Below are positions 32,835-41,551 of a stretch of DNA of 64,000 bases, piece after piece; positions within the stretch are counted from its first letter, which is position 1; the number at the start of each line of letters is the position of its first letter. Below the pieces are notes generated by a model. The model saw nothing but the letters and a program-made list of their open reading frames with translations, made no database searches and had not been told where the DNA came from. The stretch is taken from contig NZ_JANHLD010000003.1 in NCBI RefSeq assembly GCF_028682455.1, positions 186,001 to 250,000 on the forward strand, in the 5' to 3' direction. Made by a program: the position numbers and the translations under genes. The DNA comes from Pseudomonas putida. Its GTDB lineage: Bacteria; Pseudomonadota; Gammaproteobacteria; Pseudomonadales; Pseudomonadaceae.

Positions 32835-33572
32835 TCAGCCTTTGTAGGCGTCGCAGAAGGCTTGCGCCTCGGCGACGTCCAGGGTGCCTTCATAGATGGC
32901 GCGGCCGGTGATCGCACCGATGATACCTGGCGCCTTGGCGTCGAGCAGGGCCTTGATGTCACCCAGGTTGTGGATACCGCCGGAGGCGATCACCGGGATC
33001 TTGGTAGCTTCGGCCAGGGCAGCGGTGAACGGTACGTTGCAGCCCTGCATCATGCCGTCTTTGGCGATGTCGGTGTAGACGATGGCCGAGACGCCGTCAG
33101 CCTCGAAACGCTTGGCCAGGTCAATGACCTGCACGGTGCTGACTTCAGCCCAGCCGTCGGTGGCGACGAAGCCGTCCTTGGCGTCCAGGCCAACGATGAC
33201 CTTGCCCGGAAAGGCACGGCAGGCCTCTGCGACGAACTCAGGCTCTTTCACCGCTTTCGTGCCGATGATCACGTAACTGACGCCAGCCTTGACGTAGTGC
33301 TCGATGGTTTCCAGCGAACGGATACCGCCACCGATCTGGATCGGCAGGTTCGGGTAGCGCTTGGCAATGGCGGTCACCACTTCACCGTTGACCGGCTGGC
33401 CTTCGAAGGCGCCGTTCAGGTCGACCAGATGCAGACGACGGCAGCCGCCTTCGACCCATTTGGCGGCCATGCTCACCGGGTCATCGGAAAATACGGTGGA
33501 GTCTTCCATGCGGCCCTGGCGCAGGCGTACGCAAGCACCGTCCTTGAGATCGATAGCGGGGATGATCAGCAT
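32835..33572 (-). CDS. hisA: ProFAR isomerase (HisA)
   Basis: A 245-residue (beta/alpha)8 isomerase acting just before HisHF. It has the conserved AIDLKDGACVRLRQG with the catalytic Asp, the second catalytic region VYTDIAKDGMMQG and phosphate-binding IGGGIRS and IASGGIHN. The start is the ATG at 33572. An 85-bp gap with a short repeat separates it from the DUF2164 gene. Confidence 0.97.
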   Translation of the reverse strand: MLIIPAIDLKDGACVRLRQGRMEDSTVFSDDPVSMAAKWVEGGCRRLHLVDLNGAFEGQPVNGEVVTAIAKRYPNLPIQIGGGIRSLETIEHYVKAGVSYVIIGTKAVKEPEFVAEACRAFPGKVIVGLDAKDGFVATDGWAEVSTVQVIDLAKRFEADGVSAIVYTDIAKDGMMQGCNVPFTAALAEATKIPVIASGGIHNLGDIKALLDAKAPGIIGAITGRAIYEGTLDVAEAQAFCDAYKG

Positions 33573-33591
33573 GCTTTTTTCCTTCGTAAAA

Positions 33592-33626
33592 AAGAGCTGC
33601 AAGTTGCGAGCTACAAGCTGCAAGCA
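33592..33626. repeat. Short gctgcaagttgcgagctacaagctgcaag mosaic repeat
   Basis: Overlapping direct and inverted copies of agctgcaag / agctacaag. Mosaics of this kind are common between Pseudomonas genes; this one is only 35 bp long. Confidence 0.4.
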
Positions 33627-33657
33627 TGCGCGTCTGTTCTGTTGCAGCCTGTGGCGT

Positions 33658-33921
33658 TCAGCTGCCCTTTTCTAGCGACCAGAGGTCGCTCTCGATACTT
33701 TCGAACCGCTCTTTGAGGTGCGCCTGCACATCGAAAATCGCCCTGTTGTAGTAGTGCGGGGCAATCTCTCTGCTGAACACGTCCAGAACCTCGGCCACCT
33801 CGAACGACCCCAGCTGCAGCTCGAAGCGGTCTTCAAGGAAGCGCTTGAGTACATCCAGTGCCTCGCGCTCCTGTTCGGGTGCGAGGGTGAGGATCGGTGC
33901 CTTGGTCCTGGACTTGCTCAT
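33658..33921 (-). CDS. DUF2164 family protein
   Basis: An 87-residue acidic helical protein (LTLAPEQEREALDVLKRFLEDRFELQLGSFEVAEVLDVFSREIAPHYYNRAI). It is typically annotated DUF2164 with unknown function. Its ATG overlaps the hisH stop by one base, so it is embedded in the his operon between hisH and hisA. No histidine-pathway role is known to me; the position may reflect conserved co-transcription only. Confidence 0.82.
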   Translation of the reverse strand: MSKSRTKAPILTLAPEQEREALDVLKRFLEDRFELQLGSFEVAEVLDVFSREIAPHYYNRAIFDVQAHLKERFESIESDLWSLEKGS

Positions 33922-34559
33922 TACCAGCGTCCGTCCCACGCCGCGAAGTTCTGCAGCAGCTGCAGGCCATGGGTATGGCTCTTCTCCGGGTGGAACTGCA
34001 CGGCAAAGCGCGATCCTTCGGCCAGCGCAGCGGCAAAATCGACGCCGTAATGACCACGGCCCACCACCTGCACGGCCTTTGCCGCGGCGATGTAGTAGCT
34101 ATGCACGAAGTAGAAGCGCGCAAGGTCGGGGATGTTGTGCCACAGCGGATGATCGATGGACTGGGCAACTTCGTTCCAGCCCATGTGCGGCACCTTCAGG
34201 TGCTCGCCGTCTTCGTGCAGATCTTTGCCGAAGAACTTCACGTTGCCGGGGAACAGCCCGATGCAGTCGACACCGTCGTTCTCTTCACTGTGATCGAGCA
34301 GCGCTTGCATGCCGACGCAGATGCCGAGGAACGGACGGTCCTGGCTGACTTCACGCACCAGGCTGTCAAAGCCCAGGCGATGGATTTCAGCCATGCAGTC
34401 GCGGATCGCGCCAACACCCGGGAACACTACGCGGTCAGCCTCGCGAATCACCGCTGCATCGCTGGTGATCAGCACCTTGCCGGCGCCGACATGCTCCAGG
34501 GCCTTGGCTACCGAGTGCAGGTTACCCATGCCATAGTCGATAACGGCAACTGTCTGCAT
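33921..34559 (-). CDS. hisH: Imidazole glycerol phosphate synthase, glutaminase subunit
   Basis: A 212-residue class I glutamine amidotransferase that supplies ammonia to HisF. It has the nucleophile in FLGICVGMQALLDHSEEN and the His-Glu dyad in AVQFHPEKSH, with VFPGVGAIRDC forming the oxyanion region. The ATG at 34559 (MQTVAVIDYGMGN) is preferred over a TTG nine bases earlier because the AAGGG ribosome site suits it. Its ATG overlaps the hisB stop by one base. Confidence 0.97.
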   Translation of the reverse strand: MQTVAVIDYGMGNLHSVAKALEHVGAGKVLITSDAAVIREADRVVFPGVGAIRDCMAEIHRLGFDSLVREVSQDRPFLGICVGMQALLDHSEENDGVDCIGLFPGNVKFFGKDLHEDGEHLKVPHMGWNEVAQSIDHPLWHNIPDLARFYFVHSYYIAAAKAVQVVGRGHYGVDFAAALAEGSRFAVQFHPEKSHTHGLQLLQNFAAWDGRW

Positions 34560-35152
34560 TACAGGCAACCCTTGGTCGACGGCATTTGACCGGCCATGCG
34601 CTCATCGAGCTCGATGGCCATGCGCAGGGCGCGGCCGAAAGCCTTGAACACGGTTTCGATCTGGTGGTGGGTGTTGTGCCCACGCAGGTTGTCGATGTGC
34701 AGGGTGACGTTGGCGTGGTTGACGAAGCCCTGGAAGAATTCCTGGAACAGGTCAACGTCGAAGCCGCCTACCGAGGCGCGGGTATAGGGCACATGCATCT
34801 GCAGGCCTGGGCGGCCGGAGAAGTCGATGACCACGCGCGACAGTGCTTCGTCGAGCGGTACATAGGCGTGGCCATAGCGGCGGATGCCTTTCTTGTCACC
34901 GATGGCCTGGTTGAATGCCTGGCCCAGGGTGATCCCGACGTCTTCGACGGTATGGTGATCGTCGATATGCAGGTCGCCCTTGCATTCGATGTCGAGATCG
35001 ATCAGCCCATGTCGGGCGATCTGGTCGAGCATATGTTCAAGGAAAGGCACACCGATATCGAATCGGGCCTTGCCGCTGCCATCCAGGTTGATCGAGGCCT
35101 TGATCTGGGTCTCCAGAGTATTGCGCTCGACGGAAGCCTTACGTTCGACCAT
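34559..35152 (-). CDS. hisB: Imidazoleglycerol-phosphate dehydratase
   Basis: A 197-residue monofunctional HisB. It has the two metal-binding motifs DDHHTVEDVGI and RGHNTHHQIETVFKA. The start ATG at 35152 (MVERKASVER) has GGAG six to ten bases upstream; a GTG just before it is the alternative. It is the first gene of the his cluster. The phosphatase domain found in enterobacterial HisB is absent, as is normal in Pseudomonas. Confidence 0.97.
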   Translation of the reverse strand: MVERKASVERNTLETQIKASINLDGSGKARFDIGVPFLEHMLDQIARHGLIDLDIECKGDLHIDDHHTVEDVGITLGQAFNQAIGDKKGIRRYGHAYVPLDEALSRVVIDFSGRPGLQMHVPYTRASVGGFDVDLFQEFFQGFVNHANVTLHIDNLRGHNTHHQIETVFKAFGRALRMAIELDERMAGQMPSTKGCL

Positions 35153-35293
35153 CACCAGCTCCGCAAAATCATTGGGCGAAAAAGGCGATCATTATAGGCC
35201 CAGATGCGTCTGGCATGAAACGAAGATGACATGTGGCAGGGGATTTACCTGGTAAATCCCCCGAATTGCACAAATCGCTCCTACCCGCCCAGG

Positions 35294-36938
35294 TCAGTTG
35301 AACAGCACTGCCGTCTTCTGCAATGTCACCCAGATACCCCAGGCCAGCGGGATGCCCACCACCAGCCAGGCGGCGATCACCAGCGGCAAAGTGCCCGGCG
35401 CCGCATGCCACTCCAGTACCTGGGCATTGCTCTGGTCATGGCCCAGCGCCTGCTCGGCCGCCAGCTGCTCGTCGGTCATGAAGTATTTGTCGGCCACCGG
35501 GCGAACCAGCGTGTTGCAGATAAAGCCCAGTACCAGCAGGCCAGCAAGGATGTACAGGGTGATGTCGTACACCGCCGCACGATCGACACCCAACGACAGC
35601 TGGTACTCGCGCAGATAGGTGATCAACACCGGGCCAAGCACCCCGGCAGCCGCCCAGGCGGTCAGCAGGCGACCGTGGATAGCGCCAACCATCTGCGTAC
35701 CGAACAGGTCGGCTAGATAGGCCGGGACCGTGGCAAAGCCACCGCCATACATCGACAGGATGATGCAGAACGCCGCCACGAACAGGGCGATGTTGCCCAC
35801 ATGTCCCATGTTGGGCACCAGTGCGTACAAGGCGACGCCCAGCGCGAAGAAGGCAAAGTAGGTGTTCTTGCGCCCGATATAGTCGGAGAACGACGCCCAG
35901 AAAAACCGTCCGCCAATGTTGAACAGGCTGAGCAACCCGGTGAAACCGGCGGCAATGGCGGCAATCTGCGCCAGTTGCGCGGTGTTGAGCTGGCTGAAGG
36001 TCAAGTCGTTACCCAGCAGCTTGCCGGCAAAGACTTCCTGCAGCAGCGGCGAGGCCATGCCCAGGATGCCGATACCTGCCGACACGTTCAGGCACAGAAC
36101 CAGCCAGATCAACGCAAATTGCGGCGTTTTCCACGCCACACTGACGTGGACGTGACGGTGGGTGATCATGGCGTTGCTGGCTTTCTTGCGCGGGGCTGTC
36201 CAGCCTTCGGGCTTCCAGCCGGTGGGCGGCACGCGGTAGGCCAGGGCGCCGCCGATCATGAACACGAAGTAGATCGCCGCCATGACCACGAAGCTCTGCC
36301 ACACGCCAACCCCTTCAGGGCTGGCGAAATGGTTCATCAGGGCTGCGGCCAGCGGCGCGCCGACCATGGCCCCACCACCAAAGCCCATGATCGCCATGCC
36401 GGTGGCCATGCCGCGCTTGTCCGGAAACCACTTGATCAGCGTCGAGACCGGCGAGATATACCCCAGGCCAAGACCGATACCGCCGATCACCCCCGAGCCC
36501 AGCCACATCAGCCAGAGCTGGTGGGTGTAGATACCCAGCGCCGAGAGCAGCAAGCCACCGCACCAGCAAAGCGCCGACAGCCTTGCGAGGCCCAGCATGC
36601 TCAAGCCAGCCACCCCAGACGGCCGCCGAACAACCAAGGAACACGAAGAACAGGGTATAGATCCAGCTCAGCATCGAGATCTGCCAGTCGCACTCGGCGC
36701 TGAACAGGCGAGCGAAAAAGCTCATGTCGGGCGCACAGGCAACTGGCGCCGTGACACCAATGGCCTGGGACAACGGCAGCCAGAACACCGAAAAGCCATA
36801 GGCCATGCCGATGCACAGGTGAATGGCCAAGGCTGCTGGCGGCACCAGCCAGCGATTGAAGCCAGGCCTTGCGATAATCCGTTCCTTGGTCAAAAAACCA
36901 GGAAGGCGGGCGATGTCGCCTGCCGTGATGCTGTTCAT
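35294..36938 (-). pseudogene. OFA-family MFS transporter, frameshifted
   Basis: The N-terminal part (from ATG 36938, MNSITAGDIARLPGFLTKERII...) runs through WLEHAGPRKA. The remaining protein (LSALCWCGGLLLSALGIYTHQLWLMWLG... to QKTAVLFN) continues in another frame from about position 36577-36592. The total length is one base more than a multiple of three, so a one-base insertion explains it. The intact protein would have about 547 residues and 12-14 helices with DKRGMATGMAIMGFGGGA, the oxalate/formate-antiporter-like group. Substrate is unknown. It is either a true pseudogene or a sequence error; both halves keep normal coding composition, so any inactivation is recent. Confidence 0.75.
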
Positions 36939-37151
36939 TGTTATTGCCCCTCGTAGATATGGTCAGCTCACGGCTCTCGACCTTGGCCGGCAGGCATTGA
37001 TCGTCTTTTTTGGCACAATTGCCCTGTAAATCGCGACAAAACGCCACTACAGGACCCGCGAGCGGCGAAAGAGTAGCATTAGCCGCCCGCCCTGAAAGCA
37101 GGCTGATCCCGTCTTTTGCTCAACAACTGAACCTGTGTGCAAGGAACTGTC

Positions 37152-37556
37152 ATGCCCATCGTTGTCGAAACCCTGACCGAGCCGAGCCCGCAAGACCTGC
37201 AGGATCTGGCCAGGCTCTATGCCGACGCCCCCACCTGGATGCTCGCCAGCCCTGAACAGGCCCTGGCCCTGGTCAACGCGGCACTCGCGGACGGCAGCCT
37301 GATTGCCGCACGGTTCAACGATCGCCTGCTCGGCGCTGCTCGCCTGCAGCGTCGCGATGGAACCTGGCACTTGAGCGACCTGTGCGTACGCTCATTGACC
37401 CGGCGCCGCGGCGTCGGGCTGCGCCTGGTCAACGAAGCGCAGCGGCTGGCACGGGAAGCAGATGCCGGTTTGCGGCTGTATTCCAAACAGGAAAGCGCCG
37501 AAATGCGTGCGTTATTGGCACCCCTGAACCTGTCGCTGGACCTGGCTCGGCTGTAG
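37152..37556 (+). CDS. PanZ-like GNAT-domain protein (acetyl-CoA sensor)
   Basis: A 134-residue GNAT-fold protein. LSDLCVRSLTRRRGVGLRLVNEAQRLAREA is the acetyl-CoA-binding motif A (R-R-G-V-G). The family assists maturation of the aspartate decarboxylase PanD and senses acetyl-CoA in enterobacteria; Pseudomonas members are annotated PanZ-like. The short C terminus and lack of obvious catalytic residues suggest a sensor rather than an acetyltransferase. Start ATG at 37152. It is divergent from the broken MFS gene. Confidence 0.65.
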   Translation: MPIVVETLTEPSPQDLQDLARLYADAPTWMLASPEQALALVNAALADGSLIAARFNDRLLGAARLQRRDGTWHLSDLCVRSLTRRRGVGLRLVNEAQRLAREADAGLRLYSKQESAEMRALLAPLNLSLDLARL

Positions 37557-37653
37557 TGGAATTTACAGGCCATTCGGGATCACTCCAGCGTCAACGACCG
37601 CAGCGCTATACTCTGCGGCTGAATTTTAGAAATCGGACTACAAGGACTCGCCC

Positions 37654-39906
37654 ATGAAAGCGTTCGGCAAAATCCTGGGGCTGGTGCTTCTCGGGCTGTT
37701 GCTGATCATTGTGGCTCTGGGCTTCGCCCTGACCCACCTCTTCGATCCCAACGACTACAAAGACGAGATTCGCCAGCTGGCACGCGACAAGGCCCACATC
37801 GAGCTGACGCTCAATGGTGATATCGGCTGGAGCCTGTTCCCCTGGCTGGGGCTGGAGCTGCATGAAGCCAGCATCGCCACCCTGAACAACCCGAAAGTGC
37901 CGTTTGCCGACCTGCAGATGCTCGGCCTGTCGGTGCGTGTCCTGCCCCTGCTGCGCCGCGAAGTGCAAATGAGCGATGTACGCGTCGAAGGCCTGAACCT
38001 GATCCTCAGCCGCGACGAGAACGGCCACGGCAACTGGGAAGACATCGGCAAGCCTCTGCCCGCCGCTACGCCTGCGCCAGCCGAAAATGCCAGCACGCCA
38101 GCGCCAGGCGAGACCACCGCCCAGGCCGAAAGCAAGAGCGACGTCAGCGACCGGCCGGTGAAGCTGGACATCGACAGCCTGACCGTGAACAACGCCCGGG
38201 TGCAGTACAGCGATGCCCGCAGCGGCCAGACCTTTGGCGCCGAGAGCATCCAGTTGAGCACCGGCGCCGTGCACGAAGGCGTGAACATCCCGCTGAAAAT
38301 GACCGCCTTCCTCAGTGCCGGCCAGCCGGTAGTCAAGGCGCGCACCGAGCTCAACGGCGAGCTGCGCTTTGATCGCCGCCTCAAGCGCTACCAGTTCGAA
38401 GACATGAAACTCAGCGGCGAAGCCTCCGGCGAGCCGTTGCAGGGCAAGACCATGAGCTTCGCCGCCCAAGGCCAGTTGCTGGTCGACCTGGCAGCCAACG
38501 TCGCCGAATGGAACGGCTTGAAGCTGTCGGCCAACCAGTTGCGCGCCCTTGGCGAGCTGAACGTGCGTGACCTGGACAAAACCCCGCAACTGACCGGCGG
38601 CCTGTCCATCGCCCAGCTCGACCTGCGCACCTTCCTCGACAGCATCGGCCACCCTCTGCCGGCCTCGGCCGACACCACCACGCTGAGCAAGTTCGAGATG
38701 GTCAGCCGCCTGCAAGGCAGCCCTACGAGCCTTGCCCTGGAAGACCTGGCGGTAAAACTCGACGACAGTACCTTCAGCGGTCGCCTGGCCGTCGAGGACT
38801 TCGCCAAACAGGCCCTGCGCATCCAGCTCAAGGCCGACAAGTTCGACGCCGACCGCTACATGCCGGCCAAGAGCGAAGCAGCGGCAAGCGCCACAGCGGC
38901 GCGTCAGGCCGAGGTCAAGAGCAAGGAAGACAGCGCCCTGGCCACTGCCGGCAACACCCCGCTGCCCGACGCCCCGACCCAGGTGGCCTGGAGCAACGAC
39001 AAGCTGCTGCCGGTGGATCGCCTGCGTAAAGTCGACCTGCAAGCCGACCTCACCTTTGGCCTGCTGACCCTGGAGAAGCTGCCCATCGAGAACGCCCACC
39101 TCAAGGCCCAGGGCCAGGGTGGCCTGATTACCCTCGAAACCCTGAGCGGCGGCCTCTACAACGGCGATTTCGCCACCAAGGGCACCCTCGATGTGCGCCC
39201 GGCGGTGCCGCAGATCGGCCTGAACACCAAGATCAACCGGGTGCCGGTGGAACACTTCATCAAGAGCCAGACCGAAACCCCGCCGGTCAAGGGCCTGCTG
39301 ACCCTGAACAGCGACCTGACCGCCACCGGCAACAGCCAGAAGGCCCTGATCGATACCCTCAACGGCAACGCCAGCTTCGTCATCAACGACGGCATCCTGG
39401 TCAACGCCAACCTCGAACAGCAGCTCTGCCAGGCCATCGCCACCCTCAACCGCAAGGCCTTGAGCGGTGAGCCACGAGGCAAGGACACCCCGTTCCAGGA
39501 GCTCAAGGGCAGCCTGGTGCTGCGCAACGGCGTAGCCAGCAACCCCGACCTGAAGGCGCGCATCCCGGGCCTGACCGTCAACGGTCGTGGCGACGTGGAC
39601 CTGCGCGTGCTGGGCATGGACTACCGCATAGGCGTAATCGTCGAAGGCGACAAGCGCGACATGCCCGACCCGGCCTGCCAGGTGGGCGAGCGCTATGTCG
39701 GCCTTGAGCTGCCACTGCAGTGCCGTGGCCCGCTGGAGCTGGGCGCCAAGGCCTGCCGCCTGGACAAGGACGGCCTGGGCAAGGTTGCCGCCAAACTTGC
39801 CGGCGATCGCGTCAGCGAGAAGCTGAGCGAGAAGATCGACGAGAAGCTCGGTGACAAGGTGAGCCCGGAACTCAAGGATGCACTCAAGGGGTTGTTCAAG
39901 CGATGA
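37654..39906 (+). CDS. asmA: AsmA family protein
   Basis: A 750-residue envelope protein. One N-terminal membrane helix (ILGLVLLGLLLIIVALGFAL) anchors a large periplasmic beta-rich domain. LNGDIGWSLFPWLGLELHEASI, VEGLNLILSRDENGHGNWED and the C-terminal ARIPGLTVNGRGDVDLRVLGMDYR segment are AsmA hallmarks. A low-complexity Ala/Pro linker (about residues 133-165) and a charged Lys/Glu tail are seen. AsmA-like proteins are implicated in phospholipid transport to the outer membrane. Its stop overlaps mutY (ATGA), forming asmA-mutY-yggX. Confidence 0.9.
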   Translation: MKAFGKILGLVLLGLLLIIVALGFALTHLFDPNDYKDEIRQLARDKAHIELTLNGDIGWSLFPWLGLELHEASIATLNNPKVPFADLQMLGLSVRVLPLLRREVQMSDVRVEGLNLILSRDENGHGNWEDIGKPLPAATPAPAENASTPAPGETTAQAESKSDVSDRPVKLDIDSLTVNNARVQYSDARSGQTFGAESIQLSTGAVHEGVNIPLKMTAFLSAGQPVVKARTELNGELRFDRRLKRYQFEDMKLSGEASGEPLQGKTMSFAAQGQLLVDLAANVAEWNGLKLSANQLRALGELNVRDLDKTPQLTGGLSIAQLDLRTFLDSIGHPLPASADTTTLSKFEMVSRLQGSPTSLALEDLAVKLDDSTFSGRLAVEDFAKQALRIQLKADKFDADRYMPAKSEAAASATAARQAEVKSKEDSALATAGNTPLPDAPTQVAWSNDKLLPVDRLRKVDLQADLTFGLLTLEKLPIENAHLKAQGQGGLITLETLSGGLYNGDFATKGTLDVRPAVPQIGLNTKINRVPVEHFIKSQTETPPVKGLLTLNSDLTATGNSQKALIDTLNGNASFVINDGILVNANLEQQLCQAIATLNRKALSGEPRGKDTPFQELKGSLVLRNGVASNPDLKARIPGLTVNGRGDVDLRVLGMDYRIGVIVEGDKRDMPDPACQVGERYVGLELPLQCRGPLELGAKACRLDKDGLGKVAAKLAGDRVSEKLSEKIDEKLGDKVSPELKDALKGLFKR

Positions 39907-40967
39907 GTCCCGAGCAGTTTTCCAGCGCCGTGCTGGAGTGGTACGACCGTAACGGCCGTCATGACCTGCCCTGGCAACAGGGCATCAACCCCTATCGGGT
40001 CTGGGTCTCGGAGATCATGCTGCAGCAGACCCAGGTGAGCACCGTGCTCAATTACTTCGGCCGCTTCATGGAGGCCCTGCCCACCGTGCAGGCCCTGGCA
40101 CAGGCCCCTGAAGACGAAGTACTGCACCTGTGGACGGGCCTGGGCTACTACACCCGGGCGCGCAACCTGCAAAAGACCGCGAAGATCGTCGTCGAGCAGT
40201 ACGGCGGCGAATTCCCCCGCGATGTCGAGAAGCTCACCGACCTGCCCGGCATCGGCCTGTCTACCGCCGGTGCCATCGCCAGTATCAGCATGGGCCTGCG
40301 CGCGCCGATCCTCGACGGCAACGTCAAGCGCGTGCTGGCCCGCTACACCGCCCAGGAGGGCTACCCGGGGGAACCCAAGGTGGCCAAGGCACTGTGGGCC
40401 AACGCCGAGCGCTACACCCCCCACGCCCGGGTCAACCACTACACCCAGGCGATGATGGACCTGGGCGCTACCTTGTGTACCCGCAGCAAACCCAGTTGCC
40501 TGTTGTGCCCGCTCAAGCTCGGCTGCGAAGCGCACATGCTCGGTCAGGAAATCCGCTACCCGGTCCCCAAGCCGCGCAAGGAGCTGCCCCAGCGGCGCAC
40601 CCTGATGCCGCTGCTGGCCAACCACGAAGGCGCCATCCTGCTTTACAGGCGCCCCTCCAGCGGCCTGTGGGGCGGTTTGTGGAGCCTGCCGGAGCTCGAC
40701 AACCTCGAGCAGCTCGAGGATCTAGCCGACCAGCACGGCCTGAGCCTTGCCGAGAGCCAGGCACTGGACGGCCTGACCCACACCTTCAGCCACTTCCAGC
40801 TGGCCATCGAACCCTGGCTGGTTCGGGTCGATGACGCCCGTGCCCACGTGGCCGAGGCCGACTGGCTCTGGTATAACCTCGCCACCCCGCCGCGCCTGGG
40901 CCTTGCCGCCCCGGTGAAAAAACTGCTTAAACGCGCGGCCGACGTTTTGATTGCAGGAGAGTCGTGA
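39903..40967 (+). CDS. mutY: A/G-specific adenine glycosylase MutY
   Basis: A 354-residue DNA repair enzyme that removes adenine opposite 8-oxoguanine. It has WVSEIMLQQTQV with the catalytic Glu, the helix-hairpin-helix LTDLPGIGLSTAGAI, the catalytic Asp in LDGNVKRVLAR, and a 4Fe-4S loop C-x6-C-x2-C-x5-C (CTRSKPSCLLCPLKLGC). The C-terminal NUDIX-like domain recognises 8-oxoG. It is coupled to asmA and yggX. Confidence 0.97.
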   Translation: MSPEQFSSAVLEWYDRNGRHDLPWQQGINPYRVWVSEIMLQQTQVSTVLNYFGRFMEALPTVQALAQAPEDEVLHLWTGLGYYTRARNLQKTAKIVVEQYGGEFPRDVEKLTDLPGIGLSTAGAIASISMGLRAPILDGNVKRVLARYTAQEGYPGEPKVAKALWANAERYTPHARVNHYTQAMMDLGATLCTRSKPSCLLCPLKLGCEAHMLGQEIRYPVPKPRKELPQRRTLMPLLANHEGAILLYRRPSSGLWGGLWSLPELDNLEQLEDLADQHGLSLAESQALDGLTHTFSHFQLAIEPWLVRVDDARAHVAEADWLWYNLATPPRLGLAAPVKKLLKRAADVLIAGES

Positions 40968-41239
40968 TGACCCGCACCGTAATGTGCCGCAAGTACAAAG
41001 AAGAACTGCCAGGCCTCGAGCGCCCACCGTACCCCGGCGCCAAGGGCCAGGACATCTACGAGCACATCTCGCAGAAGGCCTGGGCCGACTGGCAGAAAGA
41101 ACAGACCATGCTGATCAACGAGAAGCGTCTGAACATGATGAACGCCGAGGACCGCAAATTCCTCCAGGGCGAGATGGACAAGTTCTTCTCCGGCCAGGAA
41201 TACGAAAAGGCCGAAGGCTACGTTCCGCCTGCCGAATAA
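40967..41239 (+). CDS. yggX: YggX, oxidative damage protection / Fe-S trafficking protein
   Basis: A 90-residue protein (MTRTVMCRKYKEELPGLERPPYPG...KAWADWQKEQTMLINEKRLNMM) of the YggX family, which protects Fe-S clusters from oxidative damage. The conserved Cys7 is present. ATG at 40967 is preferred over the GTG one codon earlier; it overlaps the mutY stop by one base (TGATG). The pairing with the Fe-S enzyme MutY is conserved in gamma-proteobacteria. Confidence 0.95.
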   Translation: MTRTVMCRKYKEELPGLERPPYPGAKGQDIYEHISQKAWADWQKEQTMLINEKRLNMMNAEDRKFLQGEMDKFFSGQEYEKAEGYVPPAE

Positions 41240-41291
41240 CCCCCGAAAATCGTAAGCGACGGAATTAATTTAAAAAATTTTCAAAAAGTCG

Positions 41292-41320
41292 TTGACGTAA
41301 ATCCGAAAAACCCTTTTAAT
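41292..41320 (+). promoter_or_regulatory. Sigma-70 promoter of tRNA-Phe
   Basis: TTGACG, 17 bases, TTTAAT, then a GC-rich discriminator and the tRNA eleven bases after the -10. Confidence 0.75.
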
Positions 41321-41330
41321 GCGCCCCGTT

Positions 41331-41406
41331 GCCCAGATAGCTCAGTCGGTAGAGCAGGGGATTGAAAATCCCCGTGTCGGCGGTTCGATTCCGTCTCTGG
41401 GCACCA
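41331..41406 (+). tRNA. tRNA-Phe (GAA)
   Basis: 76 nt including encoded CCA. The acceptor GCCCAGA pairs with TCTGGGC; the D loop, the anticodon stem GGGGA/TCCCC with loop TTGAAAA (anticodon GAA) and the T arm with GTTCGATTC are all standard. Confidence 0.98.
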
Positions 41407-41416
41407 CTAATACCGA

Positions 41417-41449
41417 AAACCCCTGAATCGCGAGATTCAGGGGTTTTTT
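41417..41449 (+). terminator. Intrinsic terminator after tRNA-Phe
   Basis: AACCCCTGAATC, short loop, GATTCAGGGGTTTTTT: a ten-pair stem with a T-run. Confidence 0.9.
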
Positions 41450-41551
41450 CATTCGTGCCGCAAAAACCTGGTGCCGTTGACCACCGTCAATACGCTCCTG
41501 GCCCAATGCCGTATGCTGCCTGGTGGATATTAGAGAACCAACAGGCCCACC

